64,000 nucleotides of DNA, from positions 467,126-531,125 of the forward strand of contig CBDDBN010000028.1 in NCBI GenBank assembly GCA_965225735.1, written 5' to 3'. The translations under genes and the position numbers were made by a program. Below, one piece after another: positions 36,004 through 44,374 of this stretch. The notes below the pieces were generated by a model. It saw only the letters and a list, made by a program, of their open reading frames with translations, was not told where the DNA came from and did not search any database. Within the stretch, counting starts at the first letter, position 1, and the number at the start of each line of letters is the position of its first letter. Origin of the DNA: Denitrobaculum sp965225735 (GTDB lineage Bacteria; Pseudomonadota; Alphaproteobacteria; Kiloniellales; Kiloniellaceae).

Positions 36004-37947
36004 GTGACCGGGATCGCCTTTGAGCCATGGGAACCCGAAGAAACCGTCGGGAAACTTTGGCACGCTTTCGCCAGCCGCCTGGATGCGCCTGAGGCGCATG
36101 AGGGAGCCGCAGTCGACCTCGAAGAGGTCGTCGGGCGGCTGGCGGTCTTCTTCCGGGGTCTGGGTGGCAAGCGTTCAGTTGAAATCAAATCGGCAGCGCT
36201 CAAAACAAGCGAACATCGACTATCGTGGCGCCGAAGTATAGCCACGCCTCAAGAGCGCGTGCTTCAGGCGAGCTTTGACGGAGAAGCTCTTCGCCTGCCC
36301 AGTCGAGTTGCCGACTTTCCCTGGCGCGAAGCGAATGTCGCGCTCTACTTCTGGCTCACGGCAACCGCCGCGCACGCCCCTCCGGCAGCCCTTGAAAAGG
36401 ATCCGCTTCGCGCAGACCTAAACGCGCTCGCTGCGGCACACCGGATGACGCGTTCAACGCTCGCCGATTGTCCTGGATTGCTGGAATTGAACTTACGGCT
36501 CGCAAGCTCTTGCCTGTCGCTCCGCCGCCCAAGAAGCTTACCGCAATGGGAGACAGCTGTGGAGCAGGCGATCCGCGCGCTGCTCGGAGACGACAGCCTC
36601 CTCGACCCTCTGGCCGCCGAGCTTCTCTCGCAGATCACAGCCGAGACGCCAGATTTCGAAGCTTACGAAGCCCCTCGTGGCTACCGCCCCTTCATGCCCG
36701 TTCCGCTTTGGCCTGAACTTCGCCTCCTCGAGACAAGTACCCGCAATCAAGAGAACACGCCGGAAACAGGTGGACCCCCTCAAGAGGGGAACGAGGGTGT
36801 CTACAAAGCGCGCCGAAAAAAGACGGATCAAGCCGAACGGCAGGACAGCCTGATCCTCCATCGCTTCGAGGCGATTTTCTCATGGACGGAGTTTTTGAAC
36901 CTGAATCGCCGGGTCGACGATGACGACCCGGACAGTGCCAAAAAGGCCGCGGACGATCAGGATGAGATTGCCCTTGGTCAAATCTCGAAAGCGCCGGCGA
37001 CGCGCCTGAAACTGCATCTGGATCTCGCACCGGAAGACGTCAATCGTGAGCGGGTCTCCGGGACCTACACCTACCCGGAATGGGAAGCGCGTAGCGGTAG
37101 TTATCTGCTCGACCATTGCCGTGTCCTCGTCAGCGATGCGGAAGCCTCGGACGACGGCGCGTCCTGCATCAAGGACGTGCGAGCCCAGCGGCGTATCCGT
37201 TCGGTGAAGCGCCAGTTCGAGGCTTTGCGGCCGCGCCGCGTCGTGCTGCCTGGCCAACCGGACGGAGAGGACCTGGATCTGGAAGCGGCGGTTCGATCAC
37301 AAGTCGAATTGCACGCCACTGGGCGGGGTTCCAACCGCATCTGGCGCGCAGCAAGATCGGAAGCACGGGATCTCGCGGTCTCCATTCTGCTCGATACCTC
37401 CCGCTCGACCGAAAGCGCGGTCACCGGGCGCGCCGTCATAGATATCGAACGTGAGGCCCTGACTGCGCTTGCCTGGGGGCTGTCCGCCTGCGGCGATGAC
37501 TGCGCCATCCATGCTTTTTCGTCGCTGCGCCGGGACCGGGTCTATCTGCGCCGCTGCAAAGATTTTGGCGATCCTATGAGCAGCAAAATCGAGGCAAGAA
37601 TCGCAGGTCTCAGGCCCGGCTTCTACACCAGGCTCGGCGCGGCGGTCCGCCATGTTTCTGCCGACCTCGCGCAGCAGACGCGCCAGCGCCGGCTGCTTTT
37701 GGTCATCACCGACGGCAAACCAAACGATCTGGATCACTACGAAGGCCAACATGGCATAGAAGACAGCCGCATGGCGATCCGGGAGGCGCGCCGGGCCGGC
37801 CAGGCCGTTTACGGCGTCACCATCGATGCCAAGGGAAAGTCCTGGTTCTCGCGCATCTTCGGGCGTGGCGGGTACGCGGTCATTCCGGACCCGGATCGCC
37901 TGACCGCAGCCTTGCCGGAGATCTATCGCCACCTGGTTGGATCATGA
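36004..37947 (+). CDS. norD: NorD: VWA-domain activation protein
   Basis: 647 residues with a C-terminal von Willebrand A domain. MIDAS motif LLDTSRSTES is near 463, followed by LLLVITDGKPND near 566. It works with NorQ in NorB maturation. It starts with GTG nine bases after norQ and overlaps norE by four bases. Confidence 0.93.
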   Translation: MTGIAFEPWEPEETVGKLWHAFASRLDAPEAHEGAAVDLEEVVGRLAVFFRGLGGKRSVEIKSAALKTSEHRLSWRRSIATPQERVLQASFDGEALRLPSRVADFPWREANVALYFWLTATAAHAPPAALEKDPLRADLNALAAAHRMTRSTLADCPGLLELNLRLASSCLSLRRPRSLPQWETAVEQAIRALLGDDSLLDPLAAELLSQITAETPDFEAYEAPRGYRPFMPVPLWPELRLLETSTRNQENTPETGGPPQEGNEGVYKARRKKTDQAERQDSLILHRFEAIFSWTEFLNLNRRVDDDDPDSAKKAADDQDEIALGQISKAPATRLKLHLDLAPEDVNRERVSGTYTYPEWEARSGSYLLDHCRVLVSDAEASDDGASCIKDVRAQRRIRSVKRQFEALRPRRVVLPGQPDGEDLDLEAAVRSQVELHATGRGSNRIWRAARSEARDLAVSILLDTSRSTESAVTGRAVIDIEREALTALAWGLSACGDDCAIHAFSSLRRDRVYLRRCKDFGDPMSSKIEARIAGLRPGFYTRLGAAVRHVSADLAQQTRQRRLLLVITDGKPNDLDHYEGQHGIEDSRMAIREARRAGQAVYGVTIDAKGKSWFSRIFGRGGYAVIPDPDRLTAALPEIYRHLVGS

Positions 37948-38501
37948 GCGGTTCAGAAGAGGAGAGTCCGCTCGCGGCCCTGCCGGGCGATCTCATGATG
38001 TGGATTTTGATTGTCAGCGAGTTGCTGGTTTTCGGCGCCGGCTTGGCAGCTTTTCTGGCGGTCCGAATAGGCGATCCTTCAGGCTTCGCTGAAGCGCAAG
38101 ATCATCTTGACCGTATCGCAGGTGGCGTCAACACAGCCGTACTGGTAACAAGCGGCCTCTTCGCGGCCGTCGCCAACCGCGACGGCGCCCATGGCAATCT
38201 TAGATCGTCACGGATCTGGCTTGCGGCATCGGCAGGACTGGGACTTGTCTTTCTCTGGGTCAAGGCACTGGAGTACAGCGACAAGGCTGCCGCGGGGATC
38301 GGCATGGAGACGCACGCCTTTTTCACCTTCTATTATCTGCTGACCGGGTTTCACGCTGCTCACGTGATCGCCGGGATCGTCATCCTTGGCCTTGTGGCGA
38401 GATATCACAGCCCAAGGAACCTGGAGAGCGGAACCGCGTTTTGGCACATGGTCGATCTGGTGTGGATCCTGCTGTTCCCGGTCATTTATCTTTTGAGGTG
38501 A
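37944..38501 (+). CDS. norE: NorE: cytochrome oxidase subunit III-like protein
   Basis: 185 residues with five membrane helices and COX3-type features (LPGDLMMWILIVSELLVF near 14, YYLLTGFHAAHVIAGIV near 130, FWHMVDLVWI near 166). Accessory to full NO reductase activity; exact role unknown. Confidence 0.92.
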   Translation: MSGSEEESPLAALPGDLMMWILIVSELLVFGAGLAAFLAVRIGDPSGFAEAQDHLDRIAGGVNTAVLVTSGLFAAVANRDGAHGNLRSSRIWLAASAGLGLVFLWVKALEYSDKAAAGIGMETHAFFTFYYLLTGFHAAHVIAGIVILGLVARYHSPRNLESGTAFWHMVDLVWILLFPVIYLLR

Positions 38502-38505
38502 CGTT

Positions 38506-38772
38506 GTGATCCGCGATCCGCTATGGCGTAGTTGGAACCTGCTGCTAGCTTATAGTCTGGCCAGCACGGCAGCGGCCTTTTCTATCGAGTTGGGGCTGAT
38601 CGGTCCACTTGCCGGGTTTGCAATCCTGACCCTGGCCTATCTGAAAGCGCGGATTATTCTCGCGGACTACTTGGCCCTCGCCACAGCGCCCTTCTGGTTG
38701 CGCGGTTTCAATTTTGTGATCGGTCTCTACATGCTGTTGTTGCTGGCGCTCTATCTGATCCCCGAAGTTTAG
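38506..38772 (+). CDS. norF: NorF: small membrane protein of the nor operon
   Basis: 88 residues with three predicted helices (about 12-30, 33-50, 62-86), resembling cytochrome oxidase subunit IV-like NorF proteins. It starts with GTG four bases after norE. It ends four bases before the convergent DUF4202 gene. Confidence 0.82.
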   Translation: MIRDPLWRSWNLLLAYSLASTAAAFSIELGLIGPLAGFAILTLAYLKARIILADYLALATAPFWLRGFNFVIGLYMLLLLALYLIPEV

Positions 38773-38776
38773 ACGC

Positions 38777-39367
38777 CTATGGCGATACAGCGCCTGCAGT
38801 CAAAGCCGGCGCGAGTTCCGGCGGCAAGTCGAATTCATCGGCAACACGGGCGCGTCCCTCGTCGGACATTTTCCGCGCTGTCTTCGCGACAATCCGAAAA
38901 ACCTGCTCAGGATTGCGGCCTTCGGAGAAAGCGGCGAAATACCAGCGCAGAAAAACCAGGCAGATGACGTCCTCAAGCATTTGCACCTCGGCATCGCTCT
39001 TAAGGCCTTCCTTACGTAGAAGCTGCCGGGCCCTCGCGCAGTCGTCTGCGGGGTAACCAGCATTGGCCATAATTTCCGCCAGCCGTCTGCCGTGAAAATC
39101 ACCCTGATCTTTGCGCCATCTCAGATACCCCTTCCGCCCTTCGGGATAGGAACCACGCGGTGTCTTCCAGCGTTCGATGTGCTGACCGCGCGCCGCAATC
39201 TGAAGGACTTCAGAAGCACCAGGAAAAACGCGCGCCAATTCCGCCGACATGCGATGACCATAGAGCCGCGCTGCTGGCTGCTCGCCGGTTCTGTCACACT
39301 CGATATTCGGATCCGCGCCGTTAGCGGCGTCAATTGCCAGAAGAACGGCCTGAAGGCGTCCTGTCAT
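38777..39367 (-). CDS. DUF4202 protein linked to denitrification
   Basis: 196 residues matching DUF4202 along its length (DAANGADPN, GQHIERWKTPRGSYP, YLRWRKDQ, LEDVICLVFLRWYF). The family is unrecognised biochemically but often sits beside denitrification regulators. Its start overlaps the stop of the Crp/Fnr gene (ATGA), so the two are co-transcribed. Conserved His, Asp and Arg suggest a metal-binding helical protein; that is inference. Confidence 0.87.
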   Translation of the reverse strand: MTGRLQAVLLAIDAANGADPNIECDRTGEQPAARLYGHRMSAELARVFPGASEVLQIAARGQHIERWKTPRGSYPEGRKGYLRWRKDQGDFHGRRLAEIMANAGYPADDCARARQLLRKEGLKSDAEVQMLEDVICLVFLRWYFAAFSEGRNPEQVFRIVAKTARKMSDEGRARVADEFDLPPELAPALTAGAVSP

Positions 39368-40083
39368 TGCGCTCTGCTCCAGACGGTCGCACGATCTTCT
39401 TCCACATAGTGCCGCAGGCTTTCGACATCGGAGATCGCCGCATGATTTTGGGTGATTTTAACACCGCTGTCGCGCAGCCGGCCGAAGGCACGGGAGAGAC
39501 TTTCCGGTTTCATGCCAAGCCGTCCGGCGATGAGCACCTTGTCATAAGGTAAGGTGACGGCGCATGGGCCTTCCGAGACCGGGCAGAGCTCCAGCAGAAA
39601 CTCTGCTACCCGCTGCGCACCGGTCTGGGCCGTCAACTGTTCGACTTGGGCCACGAGCGCGTGCAGATGCTTAAAGGTCGAGGCCAGAATCGCGGTGCAG
39701 ACCTCTGGACGGGACTTCATCATGTCGAGAATGATCGATGCGCGCACCTGCATCAGGCGACAGTCCGTGACCGCCTCGGCGGCGACCGGGTAAAGATCGT
39801 TACGAAACGCCACCGCCTCGCCGAAACTGCGCCCTTTGGTGAAAACGCCGACCACAGCCTCCGCACCGTTCTGCGATACGCGATACAGCTTCGCCCAGCC
39901 GTCGAGTACGATGAACACGCTATGCGCTGGTTCACCTTGCAAAAAAATTGTGGCGCCGCGATCGAAGCTCCGAATTTCAGAATGCGCCAAGATAAAGTCG
40001 ACAACATCCTCCGGCATGCTCGCCAAAAGCACGGAACCCTTCGCGACCCGCCCATCGTCGTGCCGCTGCATAACCCACCCCAT
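39364..40083 (-). CDS. DNR/NnrR-type Crp-Fnr regulator
   Basis: 239 residues: cyclic-nucleotide-like sensor domain (about 15-130), dimer helix, and C-terminal winged helix. The recognition helix reads KPESLSRAFGRL, keeping the Glu and Ser-Arg that in FNR contact TTGA half-sites. The N-terminal cysteines needed for FNR's 4Fe-4S cluster are absent, so oxygen sensing like FNR is unlikely and an NO-sensing DNR-type role is favoured. A TTGA-N6-TCAA box precedes it. It could be called dnr or nnrR; the choice is not settled by sequence alone. Confidence 0.88.
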   Translation of the reverse strand: MGWVMQRHDDGRVAKGSVLLASMPEDVVDFILAHSEIRSFDRGATIFLQGEPAHSVFIVLDGWAKLYRVSQNGAEAVVGVFTKGRSFGEAVAFRNDLYPVAAEAVTDCRLMQVRASIILDMMKSRPEVCTAILASTFKHLHALVAQVEQLTAQTGAQRVAEFLLELCPVSEGPCAVTLPYDKVLIAGRLGMKPESLSRAFGRLRDSGVKITQNHAAISDVESLRHYVEEDRATVWSRAQ

Positions 40084-40128
40084 GTTTTGAATGTGGGCGC
40101 AGATTACGCCTGCAAAACTGCTTTCACA

Positions 40129-40142
40129 TTGAGATGGGTCAA
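40129..40142 (-). promoter_or_regulatory. FNR/DNR-type box before the regulator gene
   Basis: TTGAGATGGGTCAA fits TTGA-N6-TCAA exactly and lies 46 bases upstream of the start at 40083, suggesting autoregulation or control by another Fnr-like protein. Confidence 0.7.
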
Positions 40143-40494
40143 ATTTCTGACACGGATTCCGAGCCTTATAGCCTCCGCGGCGGTTTTGGGGCCAAACCGC
40201 AGAGCACTAACTTCCTATCGAAGGCCTCGGGAATACTTCACTATTTAGAAAGATTGTTAAGAGAGCTGCAGGGAAACAGCCCAAACCCTGGGAGAGCTTT
40301 CGCCCTTTCTTCGAAACAACTGCCGCTCTGCCGTCAGAGACGGACCTGAAGGGCATTTCGTTTGGCGGAAACGCTTCTGGCGGAGACACTAGGAGAAAGT
40401 TCGGACCCGGAGGGCTCTCGTCATTTCTTCGAAACGACTGCCGCCCTGCTATCAGTGACCGATCTGAGCGACATTTAGCTTCGCGAAACGCTTT
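40143..40494. other. Non-coding region between the regulator gene and tRNA-Ser
   Basis: No gene is supported. The right half holds two copies of the tRNA-Ser 3' flank (see the repeat entry). The left part shows no clear structure. Confidence 0.5.
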
Positions 40495-40504
40495 TGGCGG
40501 AGAG
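40306..40504. repeat. Direct repeat of the tRNA-Ser 3' end and downstream flank
   Basis: Copy A (40306-40386) and copy B (40424-40504) align with a period of 118-119 bases and share TTTCTTCGAAAC, GACTGCCG-type and CGGAAACGCTT-type blocks. Copy B includes the last bases of the tRNA gene (TGGCGGAGA), and the same nine bases occur at the matching place in copy A. Such a duplicated tRNA 3' end is what a past integration or a tandem duplication leaves. Confidence 0.75.
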
Positions 40505-40585
40505 AGAGGGATTCGAACCCTCGATACGCGATTAACGTATACTCCCTTAGCAGGGGAGCGCCTTCAGCCACTCGGCCATCTCTCC
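40495..40585 (-). tRNA. tRNA-Ser(GCU)
   Basis: A complete 91-base gene with CCA encoded. The acceptor stem GGAGAGA pairs with TCTCTCC, the T-arm contains GGTTCGAATCC, and the anticodon loop CTGCTAA gives anticodon GCT. The long variable arm expected of class II serine tRNAs is present (TATACGTTAATCGCGTA region). Confidence 0.97.
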
Positions 40586-40713
40586 GTTCGCGCGAAGCGG
40601 CTGAATATCTATGGTTTTTGCGCGGCGATGTAAATCGAAAAATGGCCTCTATCGGCTCCGGCCCGGAAAGAACACCCGACGGTGACAATGGACAGCCTTC
40701 CAGTGTCGGGAGA

Positions 40714-41403
40714 CTACAAAAGCGTCCCTATGAGGGGCTCGGCAAGCTGTTGGCCCTCATTGCGGACGTTCCCAACCTCGGGTCCGACCTGATGAACCTT
40801 CAAAAGCTGGCTCGGATACTGCCCGGCAACGCCCAGGGCTTCGGGCACATCTGCCTTCAGCCAGGTCTCATAGTCCTCAGGTTGCAGGATGACCGGCATG
40901 CGCTTGTAGATGTCGGACATTACTTCGTTCGCAGCAACGGTCAGAACCGTGAAGCTGTAAAACTCGACGGCTTGACCCTTGGAAAACCCGCGCCAAGCGG
41001 TCCAAAGCCCCGCCATGAAAAAGGGCCGGTCGTCCCTCTGGGCGATCAGCCAGGGTTTCCCTTTTCCCTGCCATTCGTAGAAGAACTGGGCAGGTATGAC
41101 GCAGCGCTGAGCCTTTAAAGGCCCTCGGTAGCTGGCCTTTTCCGTCACCTCTTCCGACTTCGCATTAAAGGTCGCGAACTTGAGATCTTCGAGGGGCTTG
41201 TTAAACCACTCCGGCACCAGCCCAAAACGGGCCATAGCACAACGAAGTTCATGCCGGTCGCTGAGGATGACCGGCGCCAGCTGCGTCGGCGCAATATTAT
41301 AGCGCGGCTCAAGATTTGAGGCCGGCACTGAAAGACCGGTCAACCCCAAAGCCTCGATGACCTCTTTCCAGGTCAAGCGGGCGATTCCGTAGCGTCCACA
41401 CAT
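40714..41403 (-). CDS. SRAP/YedK-family protein (abasic-site sensor)
   Basis: 229 residues with the catalytic Cys2 (MCGRYG), RYNIAPTQ near 34, NAKSEEV near 78 and FYEWQG near 107 (catalytic Glu). The family crosslinks to abasic sites in single-stranded DNA through Cys2 and later releases itself. One oddity: the usual IHxRMPVIL motif reads IYKRMPVIL, with Tyr replacing the active-site His. Chemistry may therefore be altered, unless this is a base-call error (TAC for CAC). Confidence 0.92.
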   Translation of the reverse strand: MCGRYGIARLTWKEVIEALGLTGLSVPASNLEPRYNIAPTQLAPVILSDRHELRCAMARFGLVPEWFNKPLEDLKFATFNAKSEEVTEKASYRGPLKAQRCVIPAQFFYEWQGKGKPWLIAQRDDRPFFMAGLWTAWRGFSKGQAVEFYSFTVLTVAANEVMSDIYKRMPVILQPEDYETWLKADVPEALGVAGQYPSQLLKVHQVGPEVGNVRNEGQQLAEPLIGTLL

Positions 41404-41474
41404 GGGGACAATTTAAGCGAAAACAGGCGAAAATCTATATTGTTCTTATTTTGTTCTCATTTTATCTTACCGAC

Positions 41475-41675
41475 ATGTTCGACGAAATCTCCAGCAAGGT
41501 TGCGCTCGCGCTTAAGCGTTCGAAGGTCCTGGTCAAGGTCAAAGGGCAGGATCCCGACACCGGATACCGTGTCGCGGCACGCTATATTGTGGAGGAACTG
41601 GAACGATCTTACGAAATCCGGCGACGGCGAACCAATCTCCTCCACCAAGAAACCGATGAGTCGCGCTTGTCGTAG
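41475..41675 (+). CDS. Small hypothetical protein
   Basis: 66 residues, charged, with a central YRVAARYIVEELERSYEIRRRR helix (shown in part). Codon use looks like the surrounding bacterial genes and the preceding 70 bases are AT-rich enough for a promoter shared with the divergent SRAP gene. No family is recognised. ATG 41475 is chosen over 41451 because it begins the bacterial-type coding bias. Confidence 0.45.
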   Translation: MFDEISSKVALALKRSKVLVKVKGQDPDTGYRVAARYIVEELERSYEIRRRRTNLLHQETDESRLS

Positions 41676-41826
41676 CTTCACAAACACCGGGCCAGCACCA
41701 CAAATTCAACCAAGAAAATAGTCAGTCAAGTCCACTGCCACCTCCGATGGGCTCAACACTTTCTATACCTTTGAGGCAGATAATTCATAAATTGCAAACC
41801 ATACCACTCGGCGAAGGTATGAAAGA

Positions 41827-43740
41827 ATGCCCCTGCCCCAGCTGTTCGAGTCGGAACCGCTTTCTAAAGATCTGAGCTTACCGAGCATTCTGATCATCGA
41901 CGACGATGAGGTCGATTTTCGCGCGGCGCGGCGCATTCTGCGCGAAATCTTCGGAGAAAACTTGAAACTAGGCTGGGCCTGCGGCTGGGAAGAAGCTTCG
42001 GAAGCGCTCCATCACGGCAAGTACGACGTCTATCTGATCGACTATTTCCTGGGCGGCAAAACCGGCATCGAACTGATTGAAAGCTGCGAACCCGAGCAAA
42101 AACCCGACGTCTTTATCTTTCTGACCGGACACGAGGATCGAGATGTCGACCTCGCCGCGACGCGTGCCGGGGCCTCGGATTACCTCGTTAAATCGGAGAT
42201 CACCGCCTCCAAGCTGGAACGCTCGATCCGTTACGCCCTCTTTATGGCCCGAAAGAAAGAGGCGCTCCGGCAGGAGACGGCCGCAATCAAGGCCGCAAAG
42301 GAAGACATCGAACACCAGTCCCTGATGCATGCCAACATGGCAGCCACGCTCTCGGCGACGCAGGAACAACTGAAGACAGCCTTGGCGCGCGCCGAGGAAA
42401 GCGAGCAGAAGTATCGCAGCCTTGCCCAGCAAGACCGCCTGACTGGCCTGCCCAATCGCGCGCTCTTTATGACGCAACTTGAGAACATGATCGCACACGC
42501 ACAACGCAGCGGTAAGGATCTGGCCCTTCTTCTACTCGATCTGGACCGCTTCAAGTCGGTCAACGATTCTCTCGGGCACCCCATCGGCGACCGGCTTTTG
42601 AAAGAGGTTTCCGAACGGCTGCTAAACTGCACCCGCAAAACCGATACGGTCGCGCGTCTCGGCGGCGACGAATTTGCCGTTATCGCTACCAACCTGATGA
42701 ACAGGGACGATGCCGCTATTGTCGCGCAGCATATTGTCGACGCACTGGCCGCCCCCTTTCAGATCGACGGGCACGAAATCAACACAGGCACTTCGGTCGG
42801 TATCGCGATCCTAAACCGCGACTCCTGCGAAATCGACGCGTTGCTGAAAAAGGCGGACGCCGCCCTCTACAAGGCAAAGGAAGCGGGCCGCGGCGGTTTT
42901 TACTTCTTCGATGCAGCCCTGGACAGCCAAATCCGGACGATTAGCATACTCAAGGCAGAACTGTCCGTCGCGCTGGAGCAAAAGCAATTCTTTCTGGAGT
43001 ATCAGCCGCAGGTCGCCGCAACGTCAGGAAAGCCGACAGGGCTTGAGGCACTTGTGCGCTGGGAACATCCGGTGCGCGGCTGCATTGCTCCCAACGACTT
43101 TATACCGACTGCGGAATCCACCTGCCTGATCACCCCGCTTTCGGATTGGATCCTGCGGGAGGCCTGCGAACAGGCAAGGCGATGGTCCGAGGACCTCGGC
43201 TACGAAATTTCCGTCGCCGTCAATCTTTCGGCTGTCCAGTTCAAGCGCGGGCAACTGGTGGAGACGGTCAGGCGCGCGCTCGGCTTAACCGGGTTGCGAC
43301 CGGCTTGCCTCACTCTGGAGATTTCTGAAACCGCCATGCTCCACAACATCGATGAGCTGGAACAACAGTTTCATGCCCTCGCCGCCTTGGGAGTGAAGCT
43401 TGCCATCGATGATTTTGGTACGGGGCATGCTCCCCTTGCCCATGTCAAACAACTGCCCATCCACAAGATCAAGATCGATCGTTCCTTCATATCCGAAATG
43501 CTGACCGACACCCGGGAAGCGGCAGTCGTCGAGGCCGTCATCACGCTGGGTCGGAACCTGGGCGTGACAGTGGTGGCCGAAGGCGTTGAAACAAGACAGC
43601 AGATGGAACATCTGGACGGCGCAACGGGAATCGAGATTCAGGGCTTTTACATTGCAAAGCCAATGACCGCAGCGCTGTGTACAACTTGGCTGCGCGAGAA
43701 TTTCGGACCAGACATCAGAATAGCCGCGGCCGGCTTGTAA
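41827..43740 (+). CDS. REC-GGDEF-EAL response regulator (c-di-GMP turnover)
   Basis: 637 residues. A receiver domain (about 18-140) has IIDDDEVD and the phospho-Asp in VYLIDYFLGG. After a coiled-coil linker (about 140-195) comes GGDEF (about 200-360) with the intact motif ARLGGDEFAVI, then EAL (about 375-630) with EALVRWEHP, DDFGTG and VVAEGVET. Both catalytic motifs look intact, so it could make or break c-di-GMP depending on phosphorylation. It converges on the stand-alone receiver, whose gene ends three bases away. Confidence 0.93.
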   Translation: MPLPQLFESEPLSKDLSLPSILIIDDDEVDFRAARRILREIFGENLKLGWACGWEEASEALHHGKYDVYLIDYFLGGKTGIELIESCEPEQKPDVFIFLTGHEDRDVDLAATRAGASDYLVKSEITASKLERSIRYALFMARKKEALRQETAAIKAAKEDIEHQSLMHANMAATLSATQEQLKTALARAEESEQKYRSLAQQDRLTGLPNRALFMTQLENMIAHAQRSGKDLALLLLDLDRFKSVNDSLGHPIGDRLLKEVSERLLNCTRKTDTVARLGGDEFAVIATNLMNRDDAAIVAQHIVDALAAPFQIDGHEINTGTSVGIAILNRDSCEIDALLKKADAALYKAKEAGRGGFYFFDAALDSQIRTISILKAELSVALEQKQFFLEYQPQVAATSGKPTGLEALVRWEHPVRGCIAPNDFIPTAESTCLITPLSDWILREACEQARRWSEDLGYEISVAVNLSAVQFKRGQLVETVRRALGLTGLRPACLTLEISETAMLHNIDELEQQFHALAALGVKLAIDDFGTGHAPLAHVKQLPIHKIKIDRSFISEMLTDTREAAVVEAVITLGRNLGVTVVAEGVETRQQMEHLDGATGIEIQGFYIAKPMTAALCTTWLRENFGPDIRIAAAGL

Positions 43741-43743
43741 TCG

Positions 43744-44169
43744 TCAGGGAAACTCGACAACCCGCCAGTAATGATCGATCAGCTTCATGGCTTCCGCGAA
43801 GCTGTCGGCCACGTTCGATTTTACGATGTAACCTGCAACATGCTTCTCGTAAGCCGAAAGCCGGTCGCGCTCGTCCCGCGAGGTCGTGAGCACGAAAACA
43901 ACGGCCGTGTTAAGCTCCCGATCGGCCCGCAGCTCTGCCAGAAATTCCAGCCCGTTCATCCGCGGCATATTTAAATCGAGCAAAATCAGGTATGGCGATT
44001 CAACCTTAGTTCGCCCGTTCTGACCTCGCAGGCACTCCAGCGCCTCACGACCATCCCTGGCAACCACCAAGGGATTTGCGATACGCAACGCATCGAGCGA
44101 CCGCTTGATGGCCTTCACATCGACTTCATCGTCTTCGACAAGCAAGAACGTCACAGTTTTTTCTGTCAT
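43744..44169 (-). CDS. Stand-alone response regulator (Rcp1-like)
   Basis: 141 residues, a single receiver domain with LVEDDEVDVKA, the phospho-Asp in LILLDLNMPRMNG, VLTTS and YIVKS (Lys). Such single-domain regulators usually pair with phytochrome-type or PAS-type kinases; the kinase at 44375-46810 lies just upstream on the same strand. No output domain. Confidence 0.92.
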   Translation of the reverse strand: MTEKTVTFLLVEDDEVDVKAIKRSLDALRIANPLVVARDGREALECLRGQNGRTKVESPYLILLDLNMPRMNGLEFLAELRADRELNTAVVFVLTTSRDERDRLSAYEKHVAGYIVKSNVADSFAEAMKLIDHYWRVVEFP

Positions 44170-44374
44170 TTTGGTTTCGCAGTTTTGGCACGAAGCGGTT
44201 GATCCGCCCCTAAAGTTTCAGGGTTATTGTTTGTGATCATAATACTACATGAAGGACCCGAACAAGCGAGCTAAGGTGGTGATTGCGTCAGAATATAACC
44301 ATGCGCGACCGCCGATTTTCTTCGAGAGGTTTCGGCTTCGCAGAGCCTCCAATCGCCTATGCGAGAACAAGCGT

